Of a stretch of 44,132 bases of DNA, positions 1 to 9,800 are shown piece by piece. Below the pieces are notes generated by a model that saw nothing but the letters and a program-made list of their open reading frames with translations, was not told where the DNA came from and made no database searches. Location: contig CAYMEK010000034.1 in NCBI GenBank assembly GCA_964389305.1, forward strand, positions 1 to 44,132, read 5' to 3'. Made by a program: the position numbers and the translations under genes. Numbering within the stretch: position 1 is the stretch's first letter; every line of letters begins with the position of its first letter. This stretch comes from CAYMEK01 sp964389305 (GTDB lineage Bacteria; Spirochaetota; Spirochaetia; SZUA-6; DRHE01).

Positions 1-1
1 C

Positions 2-1351
2 ATTATGGCTTTCCTGTACACCTACCCCGAGCTGGCAAGACAGCACATCCTGCTGGCGGCCAGCCGCCAGTTCAAGGAAGGTGACGTCCAGCATTGGTGG
101 CACCCGCCCGGCGGCGCCGGTGTGCGCTCGCGTATTTCCGACGACCTGCTGTGGCTTCCCTGCGCCGTCGCTCAATATATTCGGACCACCGGTGATTCGG
201 AAATCCTGCACACGGAGATACCCTTCCTGAACGCTCCCGCACTGGAAGACGTTCAGAACGAGGTCTTCTCTGTACCTGAGGTCACCCTTGAACGGGCCAC
301 TCTGTTTGAGCACTGCAAACGTACGATCGCGAAGGGACTGACCGTCGGGCCCCAGGGCTTGCCCTTGATGGGGACAGGAGATTGGAATGACGGCATGAAC
401 CTTGTAGGCGCTGGGGGCAAGGGGGAGGGCGTTTGGCTGGCCTGGTTCCTGGTGGAGGTGCTTGATGGAATGGCCGGTTTGTCTGACCTGATGGATCAGC
501 CGGAACTGAGCGGGGCCTACCTCCAAAAAAGGGAGGGGCTTGTTCAGCGCATCGAACAGGTGGCATGGGATGGCGAGTGGTATCTTCGGGCCACCTTCGA
601 CGACGGCACTCCACTTGGCTGCGCTGCGGCTGAGGAGGCGCGGATTGCTTCCATACCCCAGTCCTGGGCGTGGTTGAGCGGCGCCGCCGACCCGGATCGC
701 GCGGACAGGGCTTTGGAATCGGCATGGTGACAGCTCGTGCAGGAGGATGACGGAGTAGTGCTGCTCTTCACGCCGCCCTTCGACAAAATGGAGCCGTCAC
801 CCGGATATATTAAAGGGTATCCACCGGGAGTACGCGAGAACGGGGGGCAATACACTCACGCCGCCCTATGGCTGGCCATGGCCATGGCGCGCAAAGGGGA
901 TGGCGAGCGTGCTGTTAAGATCCTGCGCCTGATCAATACGATAGAGCACGCGCGAGATCCGGAAACGGTCTGGCGCTACGGGGTAGAGCCGTACGTGATC
1001 GCGGCTGACGTGTATCGATTGCCAGGGGTGGTTGGCCAGGGTGGTTGGTCATGGTACACGGGTTCGGCGGCCTGGATGTACCGGGCCTGGGTCGAAGAAG
1101 TCCTGGGTTTGAAGATACGTGGGAATCACATGCAGATAGATCCAGTCATCCCGGGCTGGTGGGAAGGGTTCAGTTTGCGGCATCGTCACGGTGAATCGAT
1201 ATACGAGATACGGGTCGAGAATCCGGAAGGTTTCGAAAGAGGCGTGTCGTGGCTGGAGATGGATGGTCAGCGCCTGCGGGATGGGGTGATCCCGCTGGAT
1301 CGGGCCCTCGTCAAGCATCGAATCCTCGTACACATGGGGAAGCCGGGGTAA
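2..1351 (+). pseudogene. GH94 cyclic beta-1,2-glucan synthase-type gene, C-terminal part, broken by in-frame TGA
   Basis: The reading frame is open from the left edge, so the N-terminal part lies outside the window. The protein matches the C-terminal GH94 phosphorylase-like (alpha/alpha)6 region of cyclic beta-1,2-glucan synthases (NdvB/ChvB type). Family hallmarks visible are EGDVQHWWHPP and RSRISDDLLWLP near the start, the GDWNDGM motif that carries the catalytic acid, then FTPPFDK, GYPPGVRENGGQYTHAA and WYTGSAAWMYR. At 728-730 the frame meets TGA, and the same frame continues without any shift to 1351 with full family similarity. The stop falls between the catalytic motif and the C-terminal subdomain, so the product should be non-functional unless the stop is read through. 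A CGA-to-TGA transition is a simple explanation. In intact homologues the product makes periplasmic glucans or phosphorolyses beta-glucosides. The fragment is followed directly by a toxin-gene remnant, which supports decay of this locus. Confidence 0.85.
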
Positions 1352-1353
1352 AG

Positions 1354-1467
1354 ACGGTGGTATTCCTGGCCTCCCTCGCCATAGAGCATCCGGCCGTTCT
1401 GTATTCGACGGACAATGATTTCAGCCGCTTCGGCGGCCTGCGCTGGAAAAACCCTCTGGAAGAATGA
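1354..1467 (+). pseudogene. VapC-type PIN-domain toxin, C-terminal remnant
   Basis: Thirty-seven codons and a stop read as the end of a VapC ribonuclease toxin. They contain the helix ASLAIEHPAVLYSTDNDFSR and the tail FGGLRWKNPL, which are the usual last elements of PIN-domain toxins; the Asp residues of TDNDF are the distal metal-binding acids. Nothing resembling the N-terminal part or a VapB antitoxin is present upstream. The fragment begins two bases after the stop of the GH94 remnant, so it looks like the scar of a rearrangement that removed most of a vapBC module. There is no start codon or ribosome-binding site of its own. Confidence 0.7.
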
Positions 1468-1486
1468 TCCCGGGGCAGTCTTGCCA

Positions 1487-1516
1487 GAGATGGCGGTCGC
1501 TTAGACCAGCCATCTC
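1487..1516 (+). terminator. Hairpin, probable transcription terminator
   Basis: GAGATGGC at 1487-1494 pairs perfectly with GCCATCTC at 1509-1516. An inner GGTC/GACC stem (1495-1498 with 1504-1507) closes a GCTTA loop, with one unpaired A on the 3' side. The following bases are T-rich (TCTTTGCTTTTAT) but are not a clean run. It lies just after the vapC remnant and before hsdM. Confidence 0.5.
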
Positions 1517-1679
1517 CTGATCTTTGCTTTTATGCGTGAATTCTGCCAATATATAGAAATGCTGTGTATGTGACGGCTACACCCAAAACTGCAATGCCAG
1601 GTATACTTCATCTGCGCCATATAATTGCTGCTTGGCCGTCCATCCACTTCCGAAGTCTGCGGGGGAACTGAGTAAGATC

Positions 1680-3791
1680 ATGAATCACAGCCAGATCGTC
1701 AGCTTCATCTGGGGAGTCGCAGATCTGATCCGCGATACTTTCAAGCGGGGCAGGTACCAGGATGTGATCCTGCCGCTCACGGTGCTGCGTAGGCTCGACT
1801 GCGTGCTTGCCCCGACTAAGGCTAGGGTCCTAGAAATCCAGGCGAAATACAAAGACAAAATCGAAAACCTGGACTCGCAACTACAGCGTGCCTCCGGCTT
1901 CGCTTTCTACAACACATCCCAATACGACTTCAAGAAGCTTCTGGACGACGCTCCCCACATCGCCCAAAATCTCCGTAACTACATCGCCGGCTTCAGCCAG
2001 AACATGCGCGAAGTGTTGGAGAAATTCAACTTCGATAATACCATCAGCAATCTTGATGACGCGGGTCTGCTTTTCCAGGTAATGCAGCGCTTCGCCGACC
2101 CGCATGTGAATTTACATCCGGACGCAATCGACAATTTCACGATGGGGACCATCTTCGAGGAGCTGATCCGAAAGTTCAACGAGGCGTTGAACGAGAATCC
2201 GGGCGAGCACTTCACTCCCCGGGACGTGATCCATCTCATGGTGGATCTGCTCCTGGCCGGCGACGAGAAGCGCCTCGGCAGGGAGGGTGTCGTTCTGAGT
2301 GTTTACGACCCCTGCTGCGGTTCGGGCGGGATGCTCACCATTGCCAAGGAACACATTACTGTGGGGGAGCGCCGCGACGGCGAGCTCGCGAGCGACCCCG
2401 TGAATGCTGCCGCCGACATCCATCTGTTCGGACAGGAGGTCAATCCGGAGACCTGGGCGGTAAGCAAGTCGGACCTCTACATGAAGTCGGAAGACGGACG
2501 GGACGCCGAGAAGATCGCCTTTGGAAGCACTCTTTCCAATGATCGGCACGCCGGGAGAGGCTTCGATTACCTGATTACCAATCCGCCCTACGGGAAGGAC
2601 TGGAAACGGGATGAAGATGCGGTCCGAGCCGAGCATGAACGCGGGGCGGCAGGTCGCTTCGCTCCGGGCCTCCCGCGTATCAGCGACGGGCAGCTACTTT
2701 TTCTCCTGCACATGCTCGCGCACATGAAAGAACCTGAACAGGAAGGTTCGCGCGTGGCCATAATCATGAACGGCTCGCCCCTGTTCACCGGCGATGCGGG
2801 TAGCGGTGAGAGCGAGATCCGACGTTGGATTCTCGAAAACGACTTCCTCGAAGCGCTGATCGCCCTGCCCGAGCAGCTGTTTTACAACACAGGTATCGCA
2901 ACCTACATCTGGGTGCTCACTAATCACAAAGCCCCCGAGCGAAGGCGTAAAGTGCAACTCATCGACGCCACGTCCTTCTGGACCCTTCTACGAAAAAGCC
3001 TGGGCGCCAAGCGACGGGAGATTACCTTCGAGAAAAAGCAGGACATCCTCCGCCTGTTCCGGAACTTCAAAGATGGTGAGACACGACGCACCGAAGGCAA
3101 CGGAGAGAGCAGTGAGTCGATCGTGAGCCGGATCTATCCGACCACCCACTTCGGGTTCCGCAAGGTTACGGTGGACCGGCCGCTGCGTCTCGATTTCCAG
3201 GCGACGCCGGAACATATCGACCGGCTGCAGGAGGAACGAGCCTTTATGAATATAGCTATCTCCCGTAAGAAGGGGGCGGCCAAGGCGAAGGAGGAAGAGG
3301 CGGGCAGAGCCCAGCAGACCGCGATCCTCGAGTTCCTGCGAGGTCTGCCCGACACGCTCTACCTTGACCGCTCAGAGTTCGAAGCGGTGCTTGCCAGGGA
3401 GGCTGGCAAAGCCGGTCTGAAGCTCGCAGCGCCGATTAAGAGGGCAATCCTTTCCGCGCTTTCCGAGCGCAACGAGAAAGCCGCAATCTGTCACGACCAG
3501 GACGGTAACCCGGAGCCTGATCCGGATCTCCGAGACACGGAAAGCGTTCCTCTTTCGGAGACTATCGAGGAGTTTTTCGAGTGCGAAGTGAAGCCCCACA
3601 TTCCCGACGCCTGGATCGACACCGGCCGCCGGGACGCCCAGGACGGAAAGGTCGGGATCATAGGTTATGAGATCAATTTTAATCGCTATTTCTACGAGTA
3701 TCGGCCGCCGCGACCGCTGGAGGAGATCGAAGGGGACATCAAGGCTGTGGAACAGGAAATCTTGACTATGTTAAGGGATGTGGCAGGCTGA
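1680..3791 (+). CDS. hsdM: Type I restriction-modification DNA methyltransferase subunit HsdM
   Basis: N6-adenine DNA methyltransferase subunit of a type I restriction-modification system. With HsdS it methylates the target adenines and protects host DNA. The start at 1680 is chosen because the family begins with NHxQIVSFIWxVADL; an in-frame TTG at 1632 would add 16 unrelated residues. The product is 703 residues. It has an N-terminal HsdM_N helical domain (about residues 1-150) and an N6_Mtase domain with the SAM-binding motif DPCCGSGGML (variant of DPxxGTGG) and the catalytic NPPYGKDW. A long C-terminal tail is typical of this HsdM branch. No convincing promoter was identified upstream. It is followed after a 58-base A+T-rich gap by the promoter region of an AbiE module, so hsdM is probably transcribed separately from hsdS and hsdR. 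Confidence 0.93.
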   Translation: MNHSQIVSFIWGVADLIRDTFKRGRYQDVILPLTVLRRLDCVLAPTKARVLEIQAKYKDKIENLDSQLQRASGFAFYNTSQYDFKKLLDDAPHIAQNLRNYIAGFSQNMREVLEKFNFDNTISNLDDAGLLFQVMQRFADPHVNLHPDAIDNFTMGTIFEELIRKFNEALNENPGEHFTPRDVIHLMVDLLLAGDEKRLGREGVVLSVYDPCCGSGGMLTIAKEHITVGERRDGELASDPVNAAADIHLFGQEVNPETWAVSKSDLYMKSEDGRDAEKIAFGSTLSNDRHAGRGFDYLITNPPYGKDWKRDEDAVRAEHERGAAGRFAPGLPRISDGQLLFLLHMLAHMKEPEQEGSRVAIIMNGSPLFTGDAGSGESEIRRWILENDFLEALIALPEQLFYNTGIATYIWVLTNHKAPERRRKVQLIDATSFWTLLRKSLGAKRREITFEKKQDILRLFRNFKDGETRRTEGNGESSESIVSRIYPTTHFGFRKVTVDRPLRLDFQATPEHIDRLQEERAFMNIAISRKKGAAKAKEEEAGRAQQTAILEFLRGLPDTLYLDRSEFEAVLAREAGKAGLKLAAPIKRAILSALSERNEKAAICHDQDGNPEPDPDLRDTESVPLSETIEEFFECEVKPHIPDAWIDTGRRDAQDGKVGIIGYEINFNRYFYEYRPPRPLEEIEGDIKAVEQEILTMLRDVAG

Positions 3792-3815
3792 AACATAGGG
3801 AATAGCAATTAAATT

Positions 3816-3878
3816 AATATGTCGGCAAATATTTTTTATTATAAACATATTGACATTTACTGCTGGCTCATCTATGTT
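3816..3878 (+). promoter_or_regulatory. Promoter with inverted repeat in front of abiEi
   Basis: A perfect -35 TTGACA (3850-3855) is followed by a 17-base spacer and -10 TATGTT (3873-3878). AATATGT at 3816-3822 is the exact inverse of ACATATT at 3845-3851, whose right arm overlaps the -35 box. AbiEi antitoxins of known systems repress their own promoter by binding inverted repeats, so this repeat is a reasonable operator; that role is inferred. The promoter would drive abiEi, abiEii, hsdS and hsdR, which are all coupled. Confidence 0.6.
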
Positions 3879-3885
3879 TTCTATC

Positions 3886-4557
3886 ATGGGGGATTCTAGA
3901 AGAAAACATACGAGTCCAAATGTCGATATTTCTAATGCCAAAGCGACTCCTAAGAACTCTGTTCTCACCAACTCAAAACTGCATGAGGTCGGCGCCGGTA
4001 ATTTTTTCCGGGCGCGGGACGCCGCAGCGCTCGGATTCGAATCGGCCGATCTCCACCGGCTGATAGAAGAGGGCGCTATAGAACGCGTGGCCCGGGGGTT
4101 GTATCGCCTCGCCGATGCCGAGCCAACTGAGCACTATACGATTGCCGCGGTATGCGCCAGCGTGCCGAGCGCCATTGTTTGCCTGCTCTCGGCTCTGAGC
4201 GTTCACGAGCTTGGCACGCAGCTTCCCCGAGAGGTCTGGATAGCCATCCCGCATAAAGCCCGTGCACCCCGACTTCCGGAGTTCCCGATCAAGGTCGTCC
4301 GCTTTTCGGGCGCAGCCCTGCGCTACGGTGTGGAAACGATCCAGATAGAGGGAGCCTCCGTACGTATCACAAACCCAGCCCGCACCGTAGTAGACTGCTT
4401 CCGATTTCGCCGGCTCGTGGGCCAGCAGGTAGCCATCGAAGCGCTCCGTGTCGCACTGCAAGAACGCAAGGCCAGCCCGGAACAGATCTGGCGCACCGCC
4501 GATGTCTGTCGCGCCCGTTCTCTCGTCGGCCCCGTGCTGGAGGTGCTTGCCGGATGA
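3886..4557 (+). CDS. abiEi: AbiEi-family antitoxin (winged-helix transcriptional regulator)
   Basis: Antitoxin and likely autorepressor of a type IV AbiE toxin-antitoxin pair. The N-terminal part shows the winged-helix pattern of the family (FFRARDAAALGFESADLHRL, then EGAIERVARGLYRL). It is followed by the AbiEi C-terminal domain with the recognisable LLSALSVHELGTQ and ITNPARTVVDCFR segments. The start is uncertain. ATG 3886 gives 223 residues, but family similarity begins only about 30 residues in, and no good ribosome-binding site precedes any candidate. If the promoter ending at 3878 is used, transcription would begin almost at ATG 3886, giving a near-leaderless message. The stop overlaps the toxin start by four bases (ATGA). 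It lies inside a type I R-M operon, between hsdM and hsdS. Confidence 0.85.
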   Translation: MGDSRRKHTSPNVDISNAKATPKNSVLTNSKLHEVGAGNFFRARDAAALGFESADLHRLIEEGAIERVARGLYRLADAEPTEHYTIAAVCASVPSAIVCLLSALSVHELGTQLPREVWIAIPHKARAPRLPEFPIKVVRFSGAALRYGVETIQIEGASVRITNPARTVVDCFRFRRLVGQQVAIEALRVALQERKASPEQIWRTADVCRARSLVGPVLEVLAG

Positions 4558-5516
4558 GGCCTTCGAGGGAGATCCGAAACATCGCCGGTTCGGTGCATCA
4601 GCGCCTCCTGAATCTGGCGGTCCAGGAGAAGGTTGATTTCAACCTCATGCTCCAGCGTTACGCGATCGAACGCTTTCTCTATCGCTTGGGGCTCTCGAGG
4701 GAGGTGGATCGTTTCACCCTGAAGGGTGCGACGCTCTTCCTCGTCTGGGCCGGGAAGCAGCTTCGGCCGACCCGCGACATCGATCTACTCGGCAGCGGTC
4801 CACAGGATCATGCGGCGATCAGCCGGGCAATGGAAGCGATCTGCCTGATCCCTTGCCCGGAAGACGGAGTCCTCTTCGACCCGGCAAGCATCCGGATCGA
4901 CGATATCCGCAACGAACAGGAGTATGGCGGGGTACGCGTGCGTCTTCGAGGCAGCCTGGGACGAGCCCGTCTGGCCCTCCAGGTAGATGTCGGCTTCGGT
5001 GACGTCATCACGCCCGGGCGCCAGGAACAGGGGTACCCTGCACTCCTTGACCACCCGGCTCCCCGCCTCTGGGTGTATCCGCGTGAGACATTTATCGCGG
5101 AGAAGTTCGAGGCCATGGTACGTTTGGGACCGCTTAACTCACGAGTAAAGGATCTGTGGGACGTGGCGAGACTCGCAAAGCTCTTCGACTTCGAGGGCGA
5201 TCTGCTCCAGGAGGCCATAAGCGAGACATTCAAGCGGCGTAGAACAGCGCTCGGCAACTGGAGACCTGAGGCGCTTCAGCCGGCGTTTTACGGCGACCCG
5301 ATGCGGGGGCGCTACTGGCAGGCGTTCCAACACCAGGTGGAGTCTGGCGGCTACGGCCCGGCAGGGCTCGTGGATGTGGGAGAGGAAATCCGGCTCTTCC
5401 TAGGTCCGGTTTGCGACAGCCTGATCGACGGCGAGCCGTTCAGGTTGGTCTGGCCGGCCGGGGGACCGTGGCAGGCGGGTGTGTACCGGAGCAAAGGAGG
5501 TGGGGGAGATGTCTGA
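4554..5516 (+). CDS. abiEii: AbiEii/AbiGii-family nucleotidyltransferase toxin
   Basis: Toxin of the AbiE pair, 320 residues. Members are DNA polymerase beta-like nucleotidyltransferases that block growth and can abort phage infection. Visible motifs are the nucleotide-binding loop LKGATL (residues 56-61), the metal-binding RDIDLL (74-79; Asp75 and Asp77), a third acidic strand QVDVGFGD (143-150) and the conserved EKFEAMVRL helix with its Lys (183-191). All catalytic positions appear intact. Its start overlaps abiEi by ATGA. Its last 8 bases overlap hsdS, and the strong hsdS ribosome-binding site lies inside its end. So translation of the toxin and of the specificity subunit are physically linked. 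No frameshift is seen, so the pair is probably active. Confidence 0.88.
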   Translation: MRPSREIRNIAGSVHQRLLNLAVQEKVDFNLMLQRYAIERFLYRLGLSREVDRFTLKGATLFLVWAGKQLRPTRDIDLLGSGPQDHAAISRAMEAICLIPCPEDGVLFDPASIRIDDIRNEQEYGGVRVRLRGSLGRARLALQVDVGFGDVITPGRQEQGYPALLDHPAPRLWVYPRETFIAEKFEAMVRLGPLNSRVKDLWDVARLAKLFDFEGDLLQEAISETFKRRRTALGNWRPEALQPAFYGDPMRGRYWQAFQHQVESGGYGPAGLVDVGEEIRLFLGPVCDSLIDGEPFRLVWPAGGPWQAGVYRSKGGGGDV

Positions 5517-6870
5517 AGCGCAAAAGCAATTGCAGAAGGCCGAGCCCCGGAGGTTTAAGCCATACCCGGAGTACAAGGATTCCGGCATCGAGTGGCTGGG
5601 GGAGATCCCGGCACACTGGGAGGTGAAAGTACTGAAGCGGCTGTTCCGTGTAGAGAACGGTGCGACCCCAAATAGTGGAGAGCCAACCTACTGGGACGGT
5701 GATATTTCTTGGGCTACACCAGATGACCTCGGGAAGCTGAACGACAAAGTGCTCTACAAGACGGAGCGCTGCATAACACATCGTGGATACGAAAGTTGTG
5801 GAACAAGGTTAGTCTCGGCGGGTAGTCTAGTCCTGTCAACACGTGCGCCAATCGGTCACCTTGCGATTGCCGGCATGGCACTGTGCACAAACCAAGGTTG
5901 TCGATCGCTTGCATTCAAGAAAAACCACAATCGGACTTTCTTCTATTTCGAAGTATATGCAGCTAGACCAGTATTTGAGGCCGCGGGGCGAGGGAGTACT
6001 TTCAAGGAGCTCTCAAAGGAGGACCTCCAGCTCATTCCTCTATGTATTCCAAGTGACCAAGAGCAGAACGCCATTGCTTCCTTCCTCGACCGCGAGACGG
6101 CGAAGATCGATGCGCTGGTGGCGAAGAAGGAACGGCTGATCGAGCTGCTTCAGGAAAAACGCACTGCCCTCATCACCCGCGCTGTCACCAAGGGGCTCGA
6201 CCCGAACGTTCCTTTGAAGGATTCCGGCATCGAATGGCTGGGGGAGATCCCGGCACACTGGGAGGTGAACAAGCTTAAGTACATTGTTCCAGGTGTGACA
6301 GTCGGCATCGTAGTAAATCCATCGAAATACTACGTCAACGAGGGGATTCCATGCCTTCGCTCACTGAACATCTCGGGAGGAGTGATCGACATAGAGAATC
6401 TGGTCTTCATCAGTGATGAGGCCAACGAATTACATAGGAAGTCAAAGATCTATGAGGGTGACGTTGTGGTCGTCAGAACAGGCCGGGCAGGTATCGCCGC
6501 CATCGTACCCGCAGAACTCAACGGAGCGAACTGTATCGACCTGCTGATCGTGAGACATTCGGACAGAATTCGCTCAAAACTAATCTACTATTACCTGAAT
6601 TCTGGGGCGGCCATCTCCCAAGCTTCCGAGCTGTCGGTGGGTGCGATTCAGGCTCACTACAACACGGCGACACTGGCTCAGCTCATTGTTCCGGAGATCC
6701 CCATTGATGAGCAGGATAGGATTGTCAACCATCTGGATAGCGAGACACATAGTATAGATAGTCTCGCCGCGAAGATAGCTGATGGTGTCGAGCGCCTCAA
6801 GGAATACCGCACCGCCCTGATCTCCGCGGCGGTCACGGGGAAGATCGACGTCCGGGGGGAGGCAAAATGA
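5509..6870 (+). CDS. hsdS: Type I restriction-modification specificity subunit HsdS
   Basis: DNA-recognition subunit shared by the methylase and restriction complexes. The start at ATG 5509 is set by a near-perfect AAAGGAGGT at 5493-5501, seven bases upstream, giving 453 residues. The protein has two target-recognition domains, each introduced by the same block KDSGIEWLGEIPAHWEV (about residues 23-40 and 237-254). Each is followed by a coiled-coil spacer ending in a similar RTALI-AVT segment. At DNA level the two blocks are a 53-base repeat with one mismatch (5575-5627 and 6217-6269). The order hsdS-hsdR with a 4-base overlap is normal; an AbiE pair sitting between hsdM and hsdS is not. Target sequence cannot be read from the protein. 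Confidence 0.93.
   Translation: MSEAQKQLQKAEPRRFKPYPEYKDSGIEWLGEIPAHWEVKVLKRLFRVENGATPNSGEPTYWDGDISWATPDDLGKLNDKVLYKTERCITHRGYESCGTRLVSAGSLVLSTRAPIGHLAIAGMALCTNQGCRSLAFKKNHNRTFFYFEVYAARPVFEAAGRGSTFKELSKEDLQLIPLCIPSDQEQNAIASFLDRETAKIDALVAKKERLIELLQEKRTALITRAVTKGLDPNVPLKDSGIEWLGEIPAHWEVNKLKYIVPGVTVGIVVNPSKYYVNEGIPCLRSLNISGGVIDIENLVFISDEANELHRKSKIYEGDVVVVRTGRAGIAAIVPAELNGANCIDLLIVRHSDRIRSKLIYYYLNSGAAISQASELSVGAIQAHYNTATLAQLIVPEIPIDEQDRIVNHLDSETHSIDSLAAKIADGVERLKEYRTALISAAVTGKIDVRGEAK
5575..5627 (+). repeat. Direct repeat, copy 1, in hsdS
   Basis: 53 bases encoding the entry block of the first target-recognition domain. Identical to 6217-6269 except for one silent base (GAG versus GAA). The copies are 642 bases apart, exactly 214 codons, so recombination between them would keep the frame. 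Confidence 0.95.
6217..6269 (+). repeat. Direct repeat, copy 2, in hsdS
   Basis: Second copy of the 53-base block, introducing the second target-recognition domain; 52 of 53 bases match 5575-5627. See the first copy for spacing. Confidence 0.95.
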
Positions 6871-9800
6871 CCACCAGGGTATCGGAACAGAAGTTCGAGG
6901 AGGAGATCGAGCGCGCACTGCTGGAGAACGGTCCCGACGCTTACCCCGTTGATGCAACGGTTGTCAGGGAGCCTGCGGCTCCTTACGGCGAAGAATCGGT
7001 GCCCGGCGGCTACCTGAAGCGGACCCCTCACGATTACAACCGCGCTCTCTGCCTCATCCCCAAGGACGTGATCGACTTCCTCCTCGCCACGCAGCCCAAG
7101 GAGTGGCAGAAATTACAGCAGCACCATGGAGCGGAGGTGAAGCAACGCTTCCTGTCGCGGCTGTCGCGCGAGATCGCTAGACGAGGGACTCTTGACGTGC
7201 TGCGCAAGGGCCTTAAGGATTCGGGCTGCAAGTTCCGGCTGGCCTACTTCCGCCCGGCCAGCGGCCTCAACGAGGATCTCCAGCGTCTGTACGCGGCGAA
7301 TCTCTTCTCGGTGGTTCGCCAGCTTCACTACAGCGAAAAGAGCGAGCAGAGCCTGGATCTTGTCCTCTTCCTGAACGGCATCCCCATCTTCACCGCCGAG
7401 CTGAAGAACCCACTCACGGGACAGAACATCGAAGATGCGATCCGGCAATACCGGAATGACCGCGACCCTCGCGAGACGCTGTTCGCCTACGGCCGCTGTC
7501 TGGCCCACTTCGCCGTGGACCCGGAACTGGTCTTCATGACCACGCAGCTCTCCGGGGTGAAAACCCGCTTCCTGCCCTTCAACCAGGGCCGCTTCGGCGG
7601 AGCCGGCAACCCGCCCCTGCCTCCTACCCGGGATGGGTATCCGACAGCCTATCTGTGGGAGCGAATCTGGGCTCGCGACAGCGTTCTCGACCTCATCCGC
7701 CAGTTCATCCACGAGGTAGAGGAGGAGGATAACGGCCGCAGAAACGGCCGGCGTTTCCTGATCTTTCCCCGCTACCAGCAGCTCGATGCGGTGCGCCGGT
7801 TGGTGCGCCACGCCCGGAGCCACGGCACGGGGCAACGCTACCTGATCCAGCACTCCGCCGGCAGCGGCAAGAGCTTCACCATCGCCTGGCTGGCCCACCA
7901 GCTTTCGATCCTGCACGATGCCGAAGACCGGCGCGTCTTCGACTCCATCGTGGTGGTAACGGACCGCCGCGTTCTCGACCGGCAGCTCCAGCGCACGGTG
8001 CGTCAGTTCGAACAGACCTTGGGTGTGGTGGAGAATATCGAGAAAACTTCCCGTCAGCTCAAGGAGGCTCTAGAGGCCGGCAGGACGATTATCGTAACCA
8101 CGCTCCAGAAGTTCCCGGTGATCGTCGAGCAGATCGGACAGCTTCCGGGGCATCGATTCGCCGTGATCGTCGACGAGGCCCACTCCTCCCAAACGGGTGA
8201 GAGTACGAGGAGCTTGAAGGCCGTACTGGCGTCAGGAAGCCTCGAGGAAGCCGAGAAGGAGGAGGCCGGGGCCGAAACCCCCGAGGAGGAGATCGAGAAT
8301 GCAGTACTCGAGGAGATCCGCAAGCGAGGGCGCCTGCCGAACCTCTCGACCTTCGCCTTTACGGCGACCCCCAAGTCGAAGACCCTCGAGCTGTTCGGCT
8401 TCAAACGCCCGGACGGGAGGTTCGAGCCCTTCCACCTCTACAGCATGCGGCAGGCGATCGAAGAAGGCTTCATCCTCGACGTGCTGGAAAATTATACGAC
8501 CTATAGAGCGTACTGGCGGCTGCTCAAGAAAACCGAGGACGACCCCCGCTACGATAAAAAGAAGACCGAGTACCTGCTGAGATCGTTCGTCGATCTCCAT
8601 CCCCACGCTATTGAGGAGAAGATCCGCATCATGATCGAGCACTTTGCCGCCCGGGTACAGGACCAGATCGATGGCTGCGCCAAAGCCATGATCGTAACGC
8701 GATCGCGTCTGCATGCAGTGCGCTACAAGCTGGCCCTGGATCGGTATCTCGACGAGAGAGGTTATCCGTGGAAGAGCCTGATCGCTTTTTCCGGGACGGT
8801 GAAGGACAGCGGGAAGACGTATACGGAGTCGGGTATGAACTCGGCCGGCAAGGACTACGTAATCGGTGAACGCCAGACAGCGGCCGAGTTCGAGAAATCG
8901 GAGTACCGCTTCCTGGTGGTCGCCAACAAGTTCCAGACCGGATTCGACCAGCCGCTGCTGCACACCATGTATGTGGACAAGAAGCTCGGGGGCGTGAATG
9001 CTGTCCAGACCCTGTCCCGACTGGACCGCACGCACCCTTCGAAGCAGGGCACGATGGTCCTCGACTTCGCCAACGAAGCCGAGGATATTCGCAAGGCCTT
9101 CGAGCCTTACTACGAGAGGACGCTGCTCTCAGAAGAGAGCGACCCCAACCTCCTCTACGAGGCCCAGGGCCGGCTGTTCAACTTCGGAATATACACCGAG
9201 GATGATGTGCAGGGCTTTGCCCGCGTGTACTTCGATGCAAAGGCCACGCAGGACCGGCTCTACTCGGCCCTCGAGCCGATCCGCGATCGCTTCGGCGAGC
9301 TTTCCCACGAGGAGCAGCATGAGTTTCGAACACGGCTCGCGGACTACGTGCGGCTTTACGCCTTCCTGGCCCAGGTGCTGACTTTCGCCGATCCCGATCT
9401 CGAGAAGCTGTATGTTTTCGCGCGACACCTCCGTCGGCTATTGCCGATGGGTCCGGACGAGCTGCCGCGGGAGGTGCAGCGGAACATCGACATAGAGTCC
9501 TACCGCATCCAGGAAAGCAGTCGAGGGAGGATCTCCCTCGAGCGCCGGACCGGACAGCTCGAACCCATACAAACCGAGCTTGACTACGGCATCGACGAAG
9601 AAGAGCTGGAACCGCTTTCCCGAATCATCGCCGAGCTGAATGAGCGCTTCGGTCTGAACCTGGCCGATGAGCACAGGATGACTCTAGAGCAGATCCGCAA
9701 GGCGCTGGACCAGGATGCCGGCCTCGATGCCAGCGCCCGGGTGAACACCCGCGAGAACGTACGGTTGACCTTCGATCCAAAGGTCGAGGACAAGATCCAG

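Noticed and set aside
728..730. TGA in the GH94 frame as selenocysteine or stop-codon reassignment
   Set aside because: Other genes here end in TGA normally, the family has no selenocysteine, and the position is not catalytic.
1550..1610. Promoter for hsdM (TATATA or TATACT boxes)
   Set aside because: Neither -10-like box has an acceptable -35 at proper spacing, so I do not list it.
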